Below, one piece after another: positions 16,430 to 24,902 of a stretch of DNA of 43,220 bases. Source of the DNA: an uncultured Saprospiraceae bacterium. GTDB lineage: Bacteria; Bacteroidota; Bacteroidia; Chitinophagales; Saprospiraceae. The translations under genes were made by a program, and so were the position numbers. The notes beneath the pieces were generated by a model. The model was not told the DNA's origin, ran no database searches, and saw only the letters and a program-made list of their open reading frames with translations. The stretch's first letter is position 1, and the number at the start of each line of letters is the position of its first letter. Where the stretch lies: NCBI GenBank assembly GCA_937950315.1, contig CALFDU010000023.1, positions 1-43,220 on the forward strand, written 5' to 3'.

Positions 16430-17356
16430 CTAAAAGATCGACAGTTTTGTTTTTGTGGTAAATGCTTCTAAGAATTTCATGCCTCTATATGAATTTCCTT
16501 TTTCATTTAATTTTGGACTCCAAACAGTGATGCAATATTTTTCTGGAAAGATTGCCACGATTCCTCCGCCAACACCACTTTTGCCAGGCAAGCCTACTTT
16601 AAAAGAAAACTCTCCTGATTCGTCATAGAATCCACAAGTCTGCATGATGGCATTGATTCTTTTTACTTGGCTTGTGGTCAGAACACGGTGACCAGATGAG
16701 TTGGTGAACGTACTGTCTTTTAAGAAAGTAAAGGTCTTGGTTAAATCTGAGCAATTCATTTGAATGGAGCACATATTGAAATAGAAATCCAATACTTCAT
16801 CAGGATCATTTTCAATATTACCAAATGATTTTATGAAATTACAAAGTGCAATGTTTCTATAACCCACCGACCATTCTGATTTTGCAATGGATTCAGAATA
16901 GGAAATGTCTTCACATCCGCTTAATTCTTTGATGTAGTGCAAGAATTCCTCCTTGGGTTTTTTCAAATGGCTGATGAGAAAATCGCAGATCACGATCGCT
17001 CCACCATTGATGAATGGGTTTCTAGGGATGCCTTTGTCTGCTTCTAATTGTACTAAAGAATTGAAGGCATTGCCAGAAGGTTCCACACCCACACGTTCCC
17101 AGATTTTATCGCCAATTAAGTGGTAGGCCATGCTTAGCGACAACACCTTAGAAATACTCTGAATCGAAAATTTTGTTTCCCAATCACCAATGCCATACTC
17201 CTCATTTGCAATGGATGAAAAGTAGATGCCAAAATTATCAGGATCTGTTTTTGCCAATTCAGGAATATAATTGGCGATTTCACCCAGATTTTTTTCTGAC
17301 TTTACAGTATGGTAGATCTCTTCTAGGGTTTCTTTGTAGTTGATGTCTGTGTTCAT
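16430..17356 (-). CDS. glsA: Glutaminase A (serine-dependent beta-lactamase fold)
   Basis: A 308-residue enzyme, the standard length of bacterial glutaminase. The nucleophile motif is S67-I-S-K70 in FSIQSISKVLSLS. Other family blocks are EPSGNAFNSL, RNPFINGGAI, NFIKSFGN, VLTTSQVKRINAIMQTCGFYD and LPGKSGVGGGI. It hydrolyses glutamine to glutamate and ammonia in the cytoplasm. It stands alone, convergent with the VOC gene and 14 bases from the barrel gene upstream, so it may share a transcript with that gene. Confidence 0.95.
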   Translation of the reverse strand: MNTDINYKETLEEIYHTVKSEKNLGEIANYIPELAKTDPDNFGIYFSSIANEEYGIGDWETKFSIQSISKVLSLSMAYHLIGDKIWERVGVEPSGNAFNSLVQLEADKGIPRNPFINGGAIVICDFLISHLKKPKEEFLHYIKELSGCEDISYSESIAKSEWSVGYRNIALCNFIKSFGNIENDPDEVLDFYFNMCSIQMNCSDLTKTFTFLKDSTFTNSSGHRVLTTSQVKRINAIMQTCGFYDESGEFSFKVGLPGKSGVGGGIVAIFPEKYCITVWSPKLNEKGNSYRGMKFLEAFTTKTKLSIF

Positions 17357-17370
17357 TTAGGAATGAATGC

Positions 17371-17970
17371 TTATTTGATTTTTTTACCAATAGTAATTCC
17401 AGGCCAAGGTAAATATTTTGGAAAAAACACGGACTCGTTGGGTGTGCTAATTAAATATGCCATTAACTTGAAATAAATGTCATTTGAGTTAAGTTGGTAC
17501 CCAACTCCAATATTCCATTCTAATTCGGCATTGCCAAAAAATTCTACTTCGGACGGATAATTGTTTCTGTATAAAGATAAGAAATTGACCAATCCAGCAG
17601 TGAGCACCAACTTATGTTTCTTTTTTCCAATAAAATAATTGCCAAAAATGGTTTGTGAAGTGCTCGTGTCAAAAAAACTTCCAGTTTCCGGTGACCCATT
17701 GTTGTCTCTGGTTATATCTCCTGCGGAAATATTTGAAATGCCTAATCCTGCACCTACTGAAAAATCATCTGTCAGTGCGTATTCGTATTTTACGGATCCA
17801 AACAGAAAGGCGCTCCCAGCAAGTTCAAAATTGATTGAATGTCTTTTGTTATTCAAAGATGTGGCAGTGTCTGTTTTAGGCAATTGGGCAAAACTATTTT
17901 GCGAGCAAAACAATGACATGAACGCAAGGCCAAAAACGATTCGAAGAAGTAGATAGTTGTTTGCAGACAT
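17371..17970 (-). CDS. Secreted or outer-membrane barrel-like protein of unknown function
   Basis: A 199-residue protein with a signal peptide at about 1-28, ending NSFAQ. The rest alternates hydrophobic and polar residues in short strands with Gly turns (FELAGSAFLFGSVKYEYAL, SVGAGLGISNI, IGVGYQLNSNDIYFKLMAYL), and the C terminus is GITIGKKIK. This pattern suggests a small outer-membrane barrel, but no named family is recognised. It is 14 bases upstream of glsA on the same strand. The 230-bp gap to the divergent deaminase-ATPase gene is AT-rich and holds no gene. Confidence 0.62.
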   Translation of the reverse strand: MSANNYLLLRIVFGLAFMSLFCSQNSFAQLPKTDTATSLNNKRHSINFELAGSAFLFGSVKYEYALTDDFSVGAGLGISNISAGDITRDNNGSPETGSFFDTSTSQTIFGNYFIGKKKHKLVLTAGLVNFLSLYRNNYPSEVEFFGNAELEWNIGVGYQLNSNDIYFKLMAYLISTPNESVFFPKYLPWPGITIGKKIK

Positions 17971-18200
17971 TTAGACCGTTTTACGTGGGTTGCTTTCCGG
18001 CAATGTTTAGGTAATTTTTTTCTTTCAGTAAATATATTGAATTTAAAGGGTGATAAAAGCTTAGTTGAGGTATCATATAGTTGTATGTCATTCATAATTT
18101 AGAATTAACAGTTTCAGTTTAATAGATTGAGTTATTTTTCTGAGCTTATGATTTAGTATATTTATGGTGTTCTTAGTAGGATAATAAATAAAAAGAATAA

Positions 18201-19652
18201 GTGGAAAAATTTATAAGAGGAAAGAAATATACAGAGCAAGAATATATTGAACTCTCAATCGAAGAAATGAGAAAGTCAATATCCGAACATTCTGATAAAA
18301 CCGATCCCAAAGTAGGGGCGGTTTTAGTAGATAGTAACGGTGCTTATTTTGACAAAGCACACCGCGGTGAGTTAAGATTAGGGGACCATGGCGAATTTAC
18401 AGCTATTGAAAGAAAAAATGCCAATCAAAATTTATCTGGATATACAATCTATACTACACTAGAGCCATGTGTCAAAAGAAATTTCCCTAAAATGGGATGT
18501 TCGTATAGAATAATAAACGCTAGAATTTCAAAGGTTGTCATAGGCCATGAAGATCCTGACCCTTCTGTCGCAACTGAAGGAATTAAACTACTTCAAAAGG
18601 CGGGAATTGAAGTAGACTTTTACGAAAGAAAATATGAGAAAATTATAGCGAGTGAAAATAAAGAATTTTTTAAAGAAGCCAAGGAAAGAGCTGAAAAGGT
18701 AAAAGTTCAAGAAATTAATTCTTCAGTTGACCCTATAGAGAACATAGTATTTGATTATCAATTAAGTGATTTGTCGGAAGAGGCTCAAATAACTATGATC
18801 AATCAAATGAATCTCCCTTTTAAATTTGGATCCGACGCATATCATTCTTATTTGCAAAAGATGAGTTTAATCAAAATTGATAAAGAAACCGGAATAAGCA
18901 AACCTACTGGTTTAGGGTTACTTTTATTAGCTAGTGATCCTACATTGCACTTTCCTCAAGCAAGGATTAAATTTACAATCCGAAATAAAAATGATGATCC
19001 AATATTTAAAGATTTCCAAGGCCCGCTAATTTTAATTCCAAAGAAAATAGAAGAATATCTTGAGTTCGTTTTTCCGAAGGGGTTTTCTCGTTCGTCTTTT
19101 CAGAGAACAGAAAGTGCTGAAGTTTCTGAAACTGCAGTTCTTGAAGTAATAATGAACGCTCTTGTACATAGAGATTATAGTATTGAAGGTGCAAGAATTA
19201 TGGTTGATATTGATGATGACAAAATAGAAGTATCGAGTCCAGGTGTTCCTCTTTGCTCTGTTGAAAAATTAAATAATTACTCTGCTCCTTCTGTAAGTAG
19301 AAATGCAAAAATTGCACACATTTTTTTTCAAATGGGTTTTGTTGAAGAAAGAGGTTTTGGTCTTGAGGAATTAAGTAAGCTAGAAGACTATGGTCTACCT
19401 AAGCCAAAATTCTTATTAGATGAGTCTATTTTGAAAACTATACTTTATAGAAATGTAGAACTCAAAGATTCCAAAGTTCAAAAGTCAGAATTACCAGGTT
19501 TGGCTGTCTTACAAGAACATGAAAAACTAACAGTATCAGAATTTGTTAAGATTAGTAATATTCCAGAAAGATCTGCTAGAAGGTATTTAAATGGTTTGGT
19601 CACAAATAATTTAGCTTTAAAAGAGGGTAAACATTATATCCTTATAAACTAG
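18201..19652 (+). CDS. Fusion: RibD-type deaminase + RecG-C-terminal-like GHKL ATPase region + winged helix
   Basis: A 483-residue protein with an unusual architecture. Residues about 10-145 form a RibD-type zinc deaminase: H63-G-E65 (HxE), then LEPC90 with C100, and later DPDPSVATEGIKLLQKAGIEV as in RibD. Residues about 235-400 match the region that follows the AlbA_2 domain in RecG-related ATP-binding proteins: FPQARIKF, an N box with E315 and N319 in MNALVHRDYS, SSPG, and VEERGFGLEEL. Residues about 435-483 form a winged helix (SEFVKISNIPERSARRYLNGL). The deaminase thus takes the place of AlbA_2. Related ATPase proteins often act in defence or regulation; here a nucleotide-targeting defence role is inferred. 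The start is GTG, codon use is AT-rich, and no functional neighbour is seen. Confidence 0.85.
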   Translation: MEKFIRGKKYTEQEYIELSIEEMRKSISEHSDKTDPKVGAVLVDSNGAYFDKAHRGELRLGDHGEFTAIERKNANQNLSGYTIYTTLEPCVKRNFPKMGCSYRIINARISKVVIGHEDPDPSVATEGIKLLQKAGIEVDFYERKYEKIIASENKEFFKEAKERAEKVKVQEINSSVDPIENIVFDYQLSDLSEEAQITMINQMNLPFKFGSDAYHSYLQKMSLIKIDKETGISKPTGLGLLLLASDPTLHFPQARIKFTIRNKNDDPIFKDFQGPLILIPKKIEEYLEFVFPKGFSRSSFQRTESAEVSETAVLEVIMNALVHRDYSIEGARIMVDIDDDKIEVSSPGVPLCSVEKLNNYSAPSVSRNAKIAHIFFQMGFVEERGFGLEELSKLEDYGLPKPKFLLDESILKTILYRNVELKDSKVQKSELPGLAVLQEHEKLTVSEFVKISNIPERSARRYLNGLVTNNLALKEGKHYILIN

Positions 19653-19922
19653 AAAACTGATCTAGGTTGGCCGAAACGGGATCCGGAATGGTCGAAAACT
19701 GATCTAGGTTGGCCGAAACGGGATCCGGAATGGTCGAAAACTGATCTAGGTTGGCCGAAACGGGATCCGGAATGGCCGGAAACTGATCTAGGTTGGCCGA
19801 AACGGGATCCGGAATGGCCGGAAACTGATCTAGATTGGCCGAAACGGGATCCGGAATGGCCGGAAACTGATCTAGGTTGGCCGAAATGGCTGGAAACTGA
19901 TCTAGGTTGGATTTGGGAGAAG
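19653..19922 (+). repeat. 42-bp tandem repeat array, five full units plus two shortened
   Basis: Full units start at 19653, 19695, 19737, 19779 and 19821, each exactly 42 bp (first bases AAAACTGATCTAGGTTGG). A sixth at 19863 lacks 12 bp and a seventh at 19893 keeps only 18 bp before diverging. Units differ by single changes (GGTCG to GGCCG, AAAAC to GAAAC, TAGG to TAGA). The array begins on the base after the TAG of the deaminase-ATPase gene and stays open in that frame for 90 codons to TGA at 19923-19925, giving a 14-residue repeat KTDLGWPKRDPEWS. All other forward frames are closed in every unit. Each unit contains GGATCC and TCCGGA palindromes. Confidence 0.97.
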
Positions 19923-20323
19923 TGATGATAATGGAATTGGATTACAACAAAAGTTGCAGGAGGAGGAGATGATGGTGAAATTGCAATACACCTGAAGTTG
20001 CAGTTGCAGGAGGAGGAGCTGATGGTGATGATTGTGAGATGGAATTGCTTTACAATCGAAGAAGAAGGAGATGGACAATCAGAGCTAAAAATGAACCTTT
20101 TAATCTGTAATGATATAATAGATTAAAAGATGAAATATCAAAAATAGAGTTCAACAAGATTAATTGGGAAATAAGTGTTTCAAAAACGAAGAATAAGAAC
20201 GGCATACAACAATGGCTGACCACGATCATATCTCTCTTCGTTTCACTTGAGAGAGACGACGGGTAGCCTGGTCGTTTTTATCCAAACAAATATTAACTTA
20301 CTTGTATCTAAAAGCATGTTGTT
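19923..20323. other. Non-coding, purine-rich stretch with inverted repeats
   Basis: No convincing gene. The first part (19933-20075) is GA-rich with diverged direct repeats: TTGCAGGAGGAGGAG occurs at about 19954 and 20004, and GGAATTG...TTACAA occurs at 19933 and 20041. A perfect 10-bp inverted repeat, CTTTTAATCT (20097-20106) with AGATTAAAAG (20120-20129), follows, then the terminator-like structure at 20218-20279. The composition differs from the flanking genes and, together with the 42-bp array, suggests a low-complexity or structured 3' region. Confidence 0.6.
20218..20279 (+). terminator. Terminator-like nested hairpin followed by T5
   Basis: GACCA (20218-20222) pairs with TGGTC (20269-20273), enclosing a second stem of CTCTC with GAGAG around a loop TTCGTTTCACTT. 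TTTTT follows at 20275-20279. The outer loop is long, so stability is uncertain. It lies 45 bases before the Gfo/Idh/MocA start and would end any transcript running from the deaminase-ATPase gene through the repeats. Confidence 0.4.
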
Positions 20324-21796
20324 ATGAAAAATAAGCCGAAATCAAGTTCGAGAAGGAATTTTATTAAGTCGAGTGCCATAGTGGGTGGTGGATTTTTTAT
20401 TGTGCCTCGACATGTATTGGGCAAAGGTTATGTTGCACCAAGTGATCGACTCAATCTTGCAGCCATTGGCGCTGGCGGAAAGGGCTTTGGTGATATTAGA
20501 AATGCATCGGACAACGGAATAAATAACGTAGTCGCTTTGTGCGATGTAGATGTGAAGGCTGCTGAAAGAGCGGTATCGGCTTTTCCAGAGGCAAAGTTCT
20601 TCAAAGATTTTAGAAGAATGCTAGAAAAGATGGATAAGGATATCGACGCGGTAACCATTTCTGCTCCGGATCATATACATGGAGTAGCCGCTATGGCAGC
20701 CATGGAAATGGGTAAGCACGTGTATGTGCAGAAACCTTTGACGCATAATATTCATGAAGCAAGACAACTGACCATTGCGGCACGACGCAATAAGGTGGTG
20801 ACACAGATGGGTAACCAAGGGGCATCACATCCAGGTCAGGTACAGATGAAAAAATGGTTTGATGAAGGTTTGTTGGGCACAGTGCATACGGTTGAGGTAT
20901 GGACCAATCGGCCTGTTTGGCCACAGGGGATACCCGTTCCGTTGGAAAAGCCAGCGATGCCGGATCATCTCAGTAAGGAAGATTGGGATTTGTATATCGG
21001 TCCAGCCAAATATGTAGACTACCATCCATTGTACTACCATTTCAAATGGAGAGGTTGGTGGAATTTTGGAACTGGGGCTTTGGGAGACATGGGCTGCCAT
21101 ATCATTGATTCGCCATTTAGAATATTGGAATTGGGTTATCCTACAGAAGTAGAGGCGAGTGTTGGTGATATTTATAAACGAGATTGGAATCCAGAATATG
21201 TGCCTGAAGGATGTCCTCCATCCTCAAGAGTACAGGTGGTTTTCCCAAAAACAAAGGTCAATGACTCCAAGGTCAAAATGATTTGGTCTGATGGTGGATT
21301 GAGGCCATTCCATCCAGATCTGATTCCTGCCTCCGATGACCTTGGTGGTCCAGGAAGTAGAAATGGAATGATTATGATAGGCGATAAAGGGGTTATGTCA
21401 TGTGATGTCTATGGTACATACCCTCGTTTGTACAGAAAAGATGAAGAAGTATTGACCATGCCTGATGATTTTGATGGAGGAAATAAATATATTGATTATC
21501 CAGAATTGGGGCATCAGAAAGCATGGACGGAAGCATGTAAGGAAGGGTTTAACAGTGAAGCACATAATGCTTTGACCTCTTCATTCGATTATGCTGGACC
21601 ATTGACTGAAACTGTTTTGATGGGGAATTTGGCCATTAGAAGTTATACCTTGGCGGAGATGAAAGATGATGGTGGAAGGAAGTTTAACGGCAGAAAGAAA
21701 TTACTTTGGGATGGAGAGAATACTCGAATTACAAACTTTGAAGAGGCCAACCAATTTGTGTCTAGAGATTATCGTGAAGGATGGAAATTGATATAG
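20324..21796 (+). CDS. Tat-exported Gfo/Idh/MocA-family oxidoreductase
   Basis: A 490-residue protein with a twin-arginine signal (SSRRNFIKSSAIVGGGFF), then a Rossmann domain (LNLAAIGAGGKGFGDI near 43), the EKP-type motif given as VQKPLTHNIHEARQL near 133, and the C-terminal Gfo/Idh/MocA domain with WWNFGTGALGDMGCHIID. Members are NAD(P)-dependent sugar or inositol dehydrogenases and, in secreted forms, sometimes glycosidases acting by a redox mechanism. Export by Tat implies folding with cofactor in the cytoplasm and work in the periplasm. The MFS gene begins 4 bases after its stop, so a pathway handling a carbohydrate is likely. Confidence 0.9.
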   Translation: MKNKPKSSSRRNFIKSSAIVGGGFFIVPRHVLGKGYVAPSDRLNLAAIGAGGKGFGDIRNASDNGINNVVALCDVDVKAAERAVSAFPEAKFFKDFRRMLEKMDKDIDAVTISAPDHIHGVAAMAAMEMGKHVYVQKPLTHNIHEARQLTIAARRNKVVTQMGNQGASHPGQVQMKKWFDEGLLGTVHTVEVWTNRPVWPQGIPVPLEKPAMPDHLSKEDWDLYIGPAKYVDYHPLYYHFKWRGWWNFGTGALGDMGCHIIDSPFRILELGYPTEVEASVGDIYKRDWNPEYVPEGCPPSSRVQVVFPKTKVNDSKVKMIWSDGGLRPFHPDLIPASDDLGGPGSRNGMIMIGDKGVMSCDVYGTYPRLYRKDEEVLTMPDDFDGGNKYIDYPELGHQKAWTEACKEGFNSEAHNALTSSFDYAGPLTETVLMGNLAIRSYTLAEMKDDGGRKFNGRKKLLWDGENTRITNFEEANQFVSRDYREGWKLI

Positions 21797-21800
21797 TATA

Positions 21801-22970
21801 ATGGACCACAAAAAGCATATTCTACCTATTATTATTTTTTCACAGTTTTTCTGTACCAGTTTGTGGTTTGCAGGGAATGCGGTCATGTCCGATTTGGTCA
21901 TCAATTTTGGTATCGACGTACAAGCACTTGGCTATTTGAGCTCTTCTGTACAATTGGGTTTTATCGTAGGTGCTTTGGTTTTTGCAATACTTTGTATTGT
22001 TGATCGATCTTCACCAAGTAAGGTTTTTTTCATTTGTGCCATTTTTGCAGCGGCGTTTAATTTAGGAATCATTTGGGAAGGGAACAATCTGATGACGATT
22101 TTGGGATTTCGATTTTTGACTGGATTCTTTTTGGCAGGTATTTATCCTGTTGGGATGAAGATTGCATCTGATTATTATCAGAAAGGATTGGGTAAGTCTT
22201 TAGGGTATTTGGTTGGCGCATTGGTATTGGGAACGGCCTTGCCGCATCTGTTGAAAAACTTTCCACAGTTGTTGGATTGCAATGCTGTGATCCGAACAAC
22301 CTCAGCTTTGGCTTTTTTGGGTGGATTGCTGATGTTCTTATTGGTGCCTGATGGGAAGTATCGGAAGTATGGGAGCACCCCAGATTTTTCTATGTTTTAT
22401 GTTGTGTTTAAAAATCGGAAATTTCGCTCCGCTGCCTTTGGATATTTTGGTCACATGTGGGAGTTGTATGCATTTTGGACATTTGTTCCAGTAATTTTGG
22501 CAACTTATATTTCATTGCATCCGGACGTTGCCTTTAGTATTCCTTTGGTTTCATTTTTGGTGATAGGGGTGGGTAGTATTTCTTGTATAATTGGTGGCTA
22601 TATTGCCGCACGATTTGGTGATAAGAAAATTGCTGTGATTTCTCTGACCTTGTCCTTTGTTTGTTGCCTGCTATCTCCTTTGCTGTTTAAGGTCAACTCT
22701 GAAATGTTATTTATTGCCTTTATGATCTTCTGGGGCATTGTGGTGATTGCAGATTCTCCTTTATTCTCTACCTTGGTTGCTCAGAATGCGAGTCCCGAAA
22801 CCAAAGGAACGGGTCTGACCATTGTAACTTGTGTAGGATTTGCCATTACCATTTTTAGCATACAATTGTTGAATGGTATTGCCCAGAGTGGAGAAAACAC
22901 GTGGATGTATTTGTTGCTGGCGATCGGCCCTTTGTTTGGGCTTCTTTCTCTGAGAGAAAAGGAAACGTAG
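21801..22970 (+). CDS. MFS transporter
   Basis: A 389-residue integral membrane protein with about twelve hydrophobic helices and a short central loop near residue 190, typical of the major facilitator superfamily. The first helix pair carries FCTSLWFAGNAVMSDL, and helix 4-5 GFRFLTGFFLAGIYPVGMK resembles the MFS sugar/drug H+ antiporter signature region. The substrate is unknown; the coupling with the Tat-exported oxidoreductase gene (4-base gap) suggests a sugar or sugar derivative. Its TAG stop overlaps no other gene, but the ABC-F gene ends convergently 1 base away. Confidence 0.87.
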   Translation: MDHKKHILPIIIFSQFFCTSLWFAGNAVMSDLVINFGIDVQALGYLSSSVQLGFIVGALVFAILCIVDRSSPSKVFFICAIFAAAFNLGIIWEGNNLMTILGFRFLTGFFLAGIYPVGMKIASDYYQKGLGKSLGYLVGALVLGTALPHLLKNFPQLLDCNAVIRTTSALAFLGGLLMFLLVPDGKYRKYGSTPDFSMFYVVFKNRKFRSAAFGYFGHMWELYAFWTFVPVILATYISLHPDVAFSIPLVSFLVIGVGSISCIIGGYIAARFGDKKIAVISLTLSFVCCLLSPLLFKVNSEMLFIAFMIFWGIVVIADSPLFSTLVAQNASPETKGTGLTIVTCVGFAITIFSIQLLNGIAQSGENTWMYLLLAIGPLFGLLSLREKET

Positions 22971-22971
22971 T

Positions 22972-24615
22972 TTATCCTTTTTTTAGAAGATCTATTTCCT
23001 TTAGGTTTTCAATTTTATTTCTTTCCAAGAAATCATCGATGGTCTCAAAATGTTCAATAACACGTCGATCCTTAAACTCAAATACCTTTTGAGAAAGCCC
23101 TTGTAAAAAAGCACGATCGTGTGACACCAATATCAGTGTGCCGTCAAAATTCAGTAATGCTTCTTTTAGTACTTCTTTGGATTTCAAATCCAAATGGTTG
23201 GTCGGCTCATCGAGAATCAGCAAGTTGACCGGCTCCAGCAGTAATTTTACCATGGCAAGCCTTGTACGTTCTCCACCAGAAAGCATGGATACTTTTTTGT
23301 CAATATCATCTCCGCTAAACATGAAACCTCCAAGTATGTTTTTCAATTGGGTCCGGATGTCTCCCGTGGCAATGTTGTCCACTGTTTCAAAAACCGTCAG
23401 TTCTGGATCCAACAAAGATGCTTGGTTCTGTGCAAAGTAGCCAATCTGAATATTGTGTCCAATCTTGCAATCACCGTTGTATTCAATTTCATCCATGATG
23501 GCTTTGATCATGGTAGACTTGCCTTCACCGTTTCTTCCTACAAATGAAACCTTTTCTCCTCTCTCAATGGTAAAGCTGGCATCTTTGAATACTACATGAT
23601 CTTCATAGGATTTAGAGAGGTCTTTTACGATCACTGGGTAGTCTCCAGATCTTACGCAAGGTGGGAATCTTAATTTAAGCGCCGAATTATCAATTTCATC
23701 TACTTCAATGATTTCCAATTTTTCAAGCATTCTTTCCGTCGAATTGACTTGGTTGGCTTTGGAGTAGGTACCTCTGAATCGTTCTATAAATCTTTTGCTA
23801 TCCGCAATCAATTTTTGTTGCTCTTTGAACGCTTTCATCTGATGACTGCGTCTCTCTTCTCTTAGTTGTAAGTAGTGAGAGTAATTTGCCTTGTAATCAT
23901 AGATACGTCCCATGGTAAGTTCGATGGTCCTATTCGTAATATTGTCGATGAATGCTTTGTCGTGAGAAATGACGACTACGGCTTTGGCTTTGTTGAGCAA
24001 GAAATCTTCTAGCCACATCACAGATTCGATGTCGATGTGATTGGTAGGCTCATCAAGAAGAATCAGGTCTGGTTTTTGAAGCAGAATTTTGGCAAGTTCG
24101 ATACGCATTCTCCATCCTCCACTAAAACTGCTTGTAGGTTGATGAAAGTCTTCTCTTTTGAATCCCAGTCCGAGTAAAGTTTTTTCTACTTCTGCGTCAT
24201 AATTGACATCTTCAAGCGCATAGAATACTTCACCTAAATCCGTGACCTTATTGATGATGTCCATGTATTCTTGAGACTCATAATCCGTTCTGGTTTCAAG
24301 TGCCTTGTTTAGCTTTTCCATTTCAGCTTTCATCTCCATCACTTGCCCAAATGCTTTGCTTGTTTCTTCAAAGACCGTGCAGTTGTCATCCAGTAATAAG
24401 TGCTGCGGTAAGTATGAGACGATGGCATCTGGCGGTCTTTGTACGTGACCTTTGTTGGCTTTTTGTTTGCCGGCAATGATTTTCATGATGGTGGATTTAC
24501 CAGCACCATTTTTCCCCATCAAGGCAATTTTGTCGGTTGGATTGATGACAAAGGATACGTTCTTAAAGAGCGTATGCCCACTGAATTCTACCGCCAAATC
24601 ATTTACAGCTACCAT
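22972..24615 (-). CDS. ABC-F family ATP-binding cassette protein
   Basis: A 547-residue protein with two ABC domains and no membrane segments. Walker A motifs are GKNGAGKST near residue 34 and GRNGEGKST near 363; signatures are SFSGGWRMR and LSGGERTR; Walker B motifs are LILLDEPTNHID and LLILDEPTNHLD. The inter-domain linker, charged and helical with RFIERFRGTYSKANQV, is diagnostic of ABC-F proteins, which bind the ribosomal E site to relieve stalled translation or antibiotic action. No neighbour suggests a resistance role, so a housekeeping translation factor (YbiT/Uup-like) is most likely. Confidence 0.93.
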   Translation of the reverse strand: MVAVNDLAVEFSGHTLFKNVSFVINPTDKIALMGKNGAGKSTIMKIIAGKQKANKGHVQRPPDAIVSYLPQHLLLDDNCTVFEETSKAFGQVMEMKAEMEKLNKALETRTDYESQEYMDIINKVTDLGEVFYALEDVNYDAEVEKTLLGLGFKREDFHQPTSSFSGGWRMRIELAKILLQKPDLILLDEPTNHIDIESVMWLEDFLLNKAKAVVVISHDKAFIDNITNRTIELTMGRIYDYKANYSHYLQLREERRSHQMKAFKEQQKLIADSKRFIERFRGTYSKANQVNSTERMLEKLEIIEVDEIDNSALKLRFPPCVRSGDYPVIVKDLSKSYEDHVVFKDASFTIERGEKVSFVGRNGEGKSTMIKAIMDEIEYNGDCKIGHNIQIGYFAQNQASLLDPELTVFETVDNIATGDIRTQLKNILGGFMFSGDDIDKKVSMLSGGERTRLAMVKLLLEPVNLLILDEPTNHLDLKSKEVLKEALLNFDGTLILVSHDRAFLQGLSQKVFEFKDRRVIEHFETIDDFLERNKIENLKEIDLLKKG

Positions 24616-24633
24616 TTCTATTGTTTAGGCTGG

Positions 24634-24641
24634 CAAAAGTA
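24634..24641 (-). promoter_or_regulatory. Putative -7 box (TACTTTTG) of the ABC-F gene
   Basis: On the minus strand this reads TACTTTTG, matching TAnnTTTG, and ends 18 bases before the ATG at 24615, giving a leader of about 12 bases. No strong -33 TTG is seen at the expected distance. Confidence 0.4.
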
Positions 24642-24755
24642 AATATTAGTTGCATATATTAATATGATTGACTGAGTTGTTTGATGCAAAATATAATTTT
24701 TAAAAAATGGTTAAATAGATGTAGTCTCAAATCAGACTTTTTTACATTAGCTATT

Positions 24756-24890
24756 ATGAGAAGAACTTCCATCTTTTATTTGTTTATTTTATCGCCACTG
24801 TTTGTTTTTTGTCAATCGTATTCAACGATAGGTGTTGTTGGGAAACTATGGCGTATAATTAGGCTTTCGCCAAATGTTAGATTTAGGTAA
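24756..24890 (+). pseudogene. Truncated first copy of the tandem barrel family
   Basis: Forty-four codons. The first about 29 residues (a signal peptide, then CQSYSTIGVVG) match the start of the two full-length barrel genes that follow, where the same place reads GQSNSTI and GQNKSTI. After Gly29 the similarity ends and the frame runs KLWRIIRLSPNVRFR to TAA. The new sequence contains the TTTC-loop hairpin at 24859-24878. It looks like the remnant of a third paralogue whose body was replaced or deleted. Some 13 bases later the next copy starts. It could still yield a short exported peptide. Confidence 0.6.
24859..24878 (+). repeat. Copy C of the TTTC-loop hairpin
   Basis: Reads TTAGGCTTTCGCCAAATGTT. 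The stem GGC/GCC replaces the GAC/GTC of copies A (11124) and B (29522), a paired change that keeps the hairpin, while loop TTTC and the AAATGTT flank are constant. It lies at the 3' end of the truncated barrel gene. Confidence 0.6.
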
Positions 24891-24902
24891 GTGAATATAG
24901 AA

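Noticed and set aside
18201-19652. Simple riboflavin-biosynthesis RibD
   Set aside because: It lacks the RibD reductase domain, has an ATPase region and winged helix instead, and no rib genes are nearby.
19653-19922. CRISPR array
   Set aside because: The 42-bp units are contiguous with no unique spacers between them, and no cas genes are nearby; it is a simple tandem array.
24859-24890. Integron attC-like site (GTTAGAT near the hairpin resembles the GTTRRRY core)
   Set aside because: The other two copies of the hairpin lack the core, no pair of core sites at attC spacing is present, and no integrase is seen.
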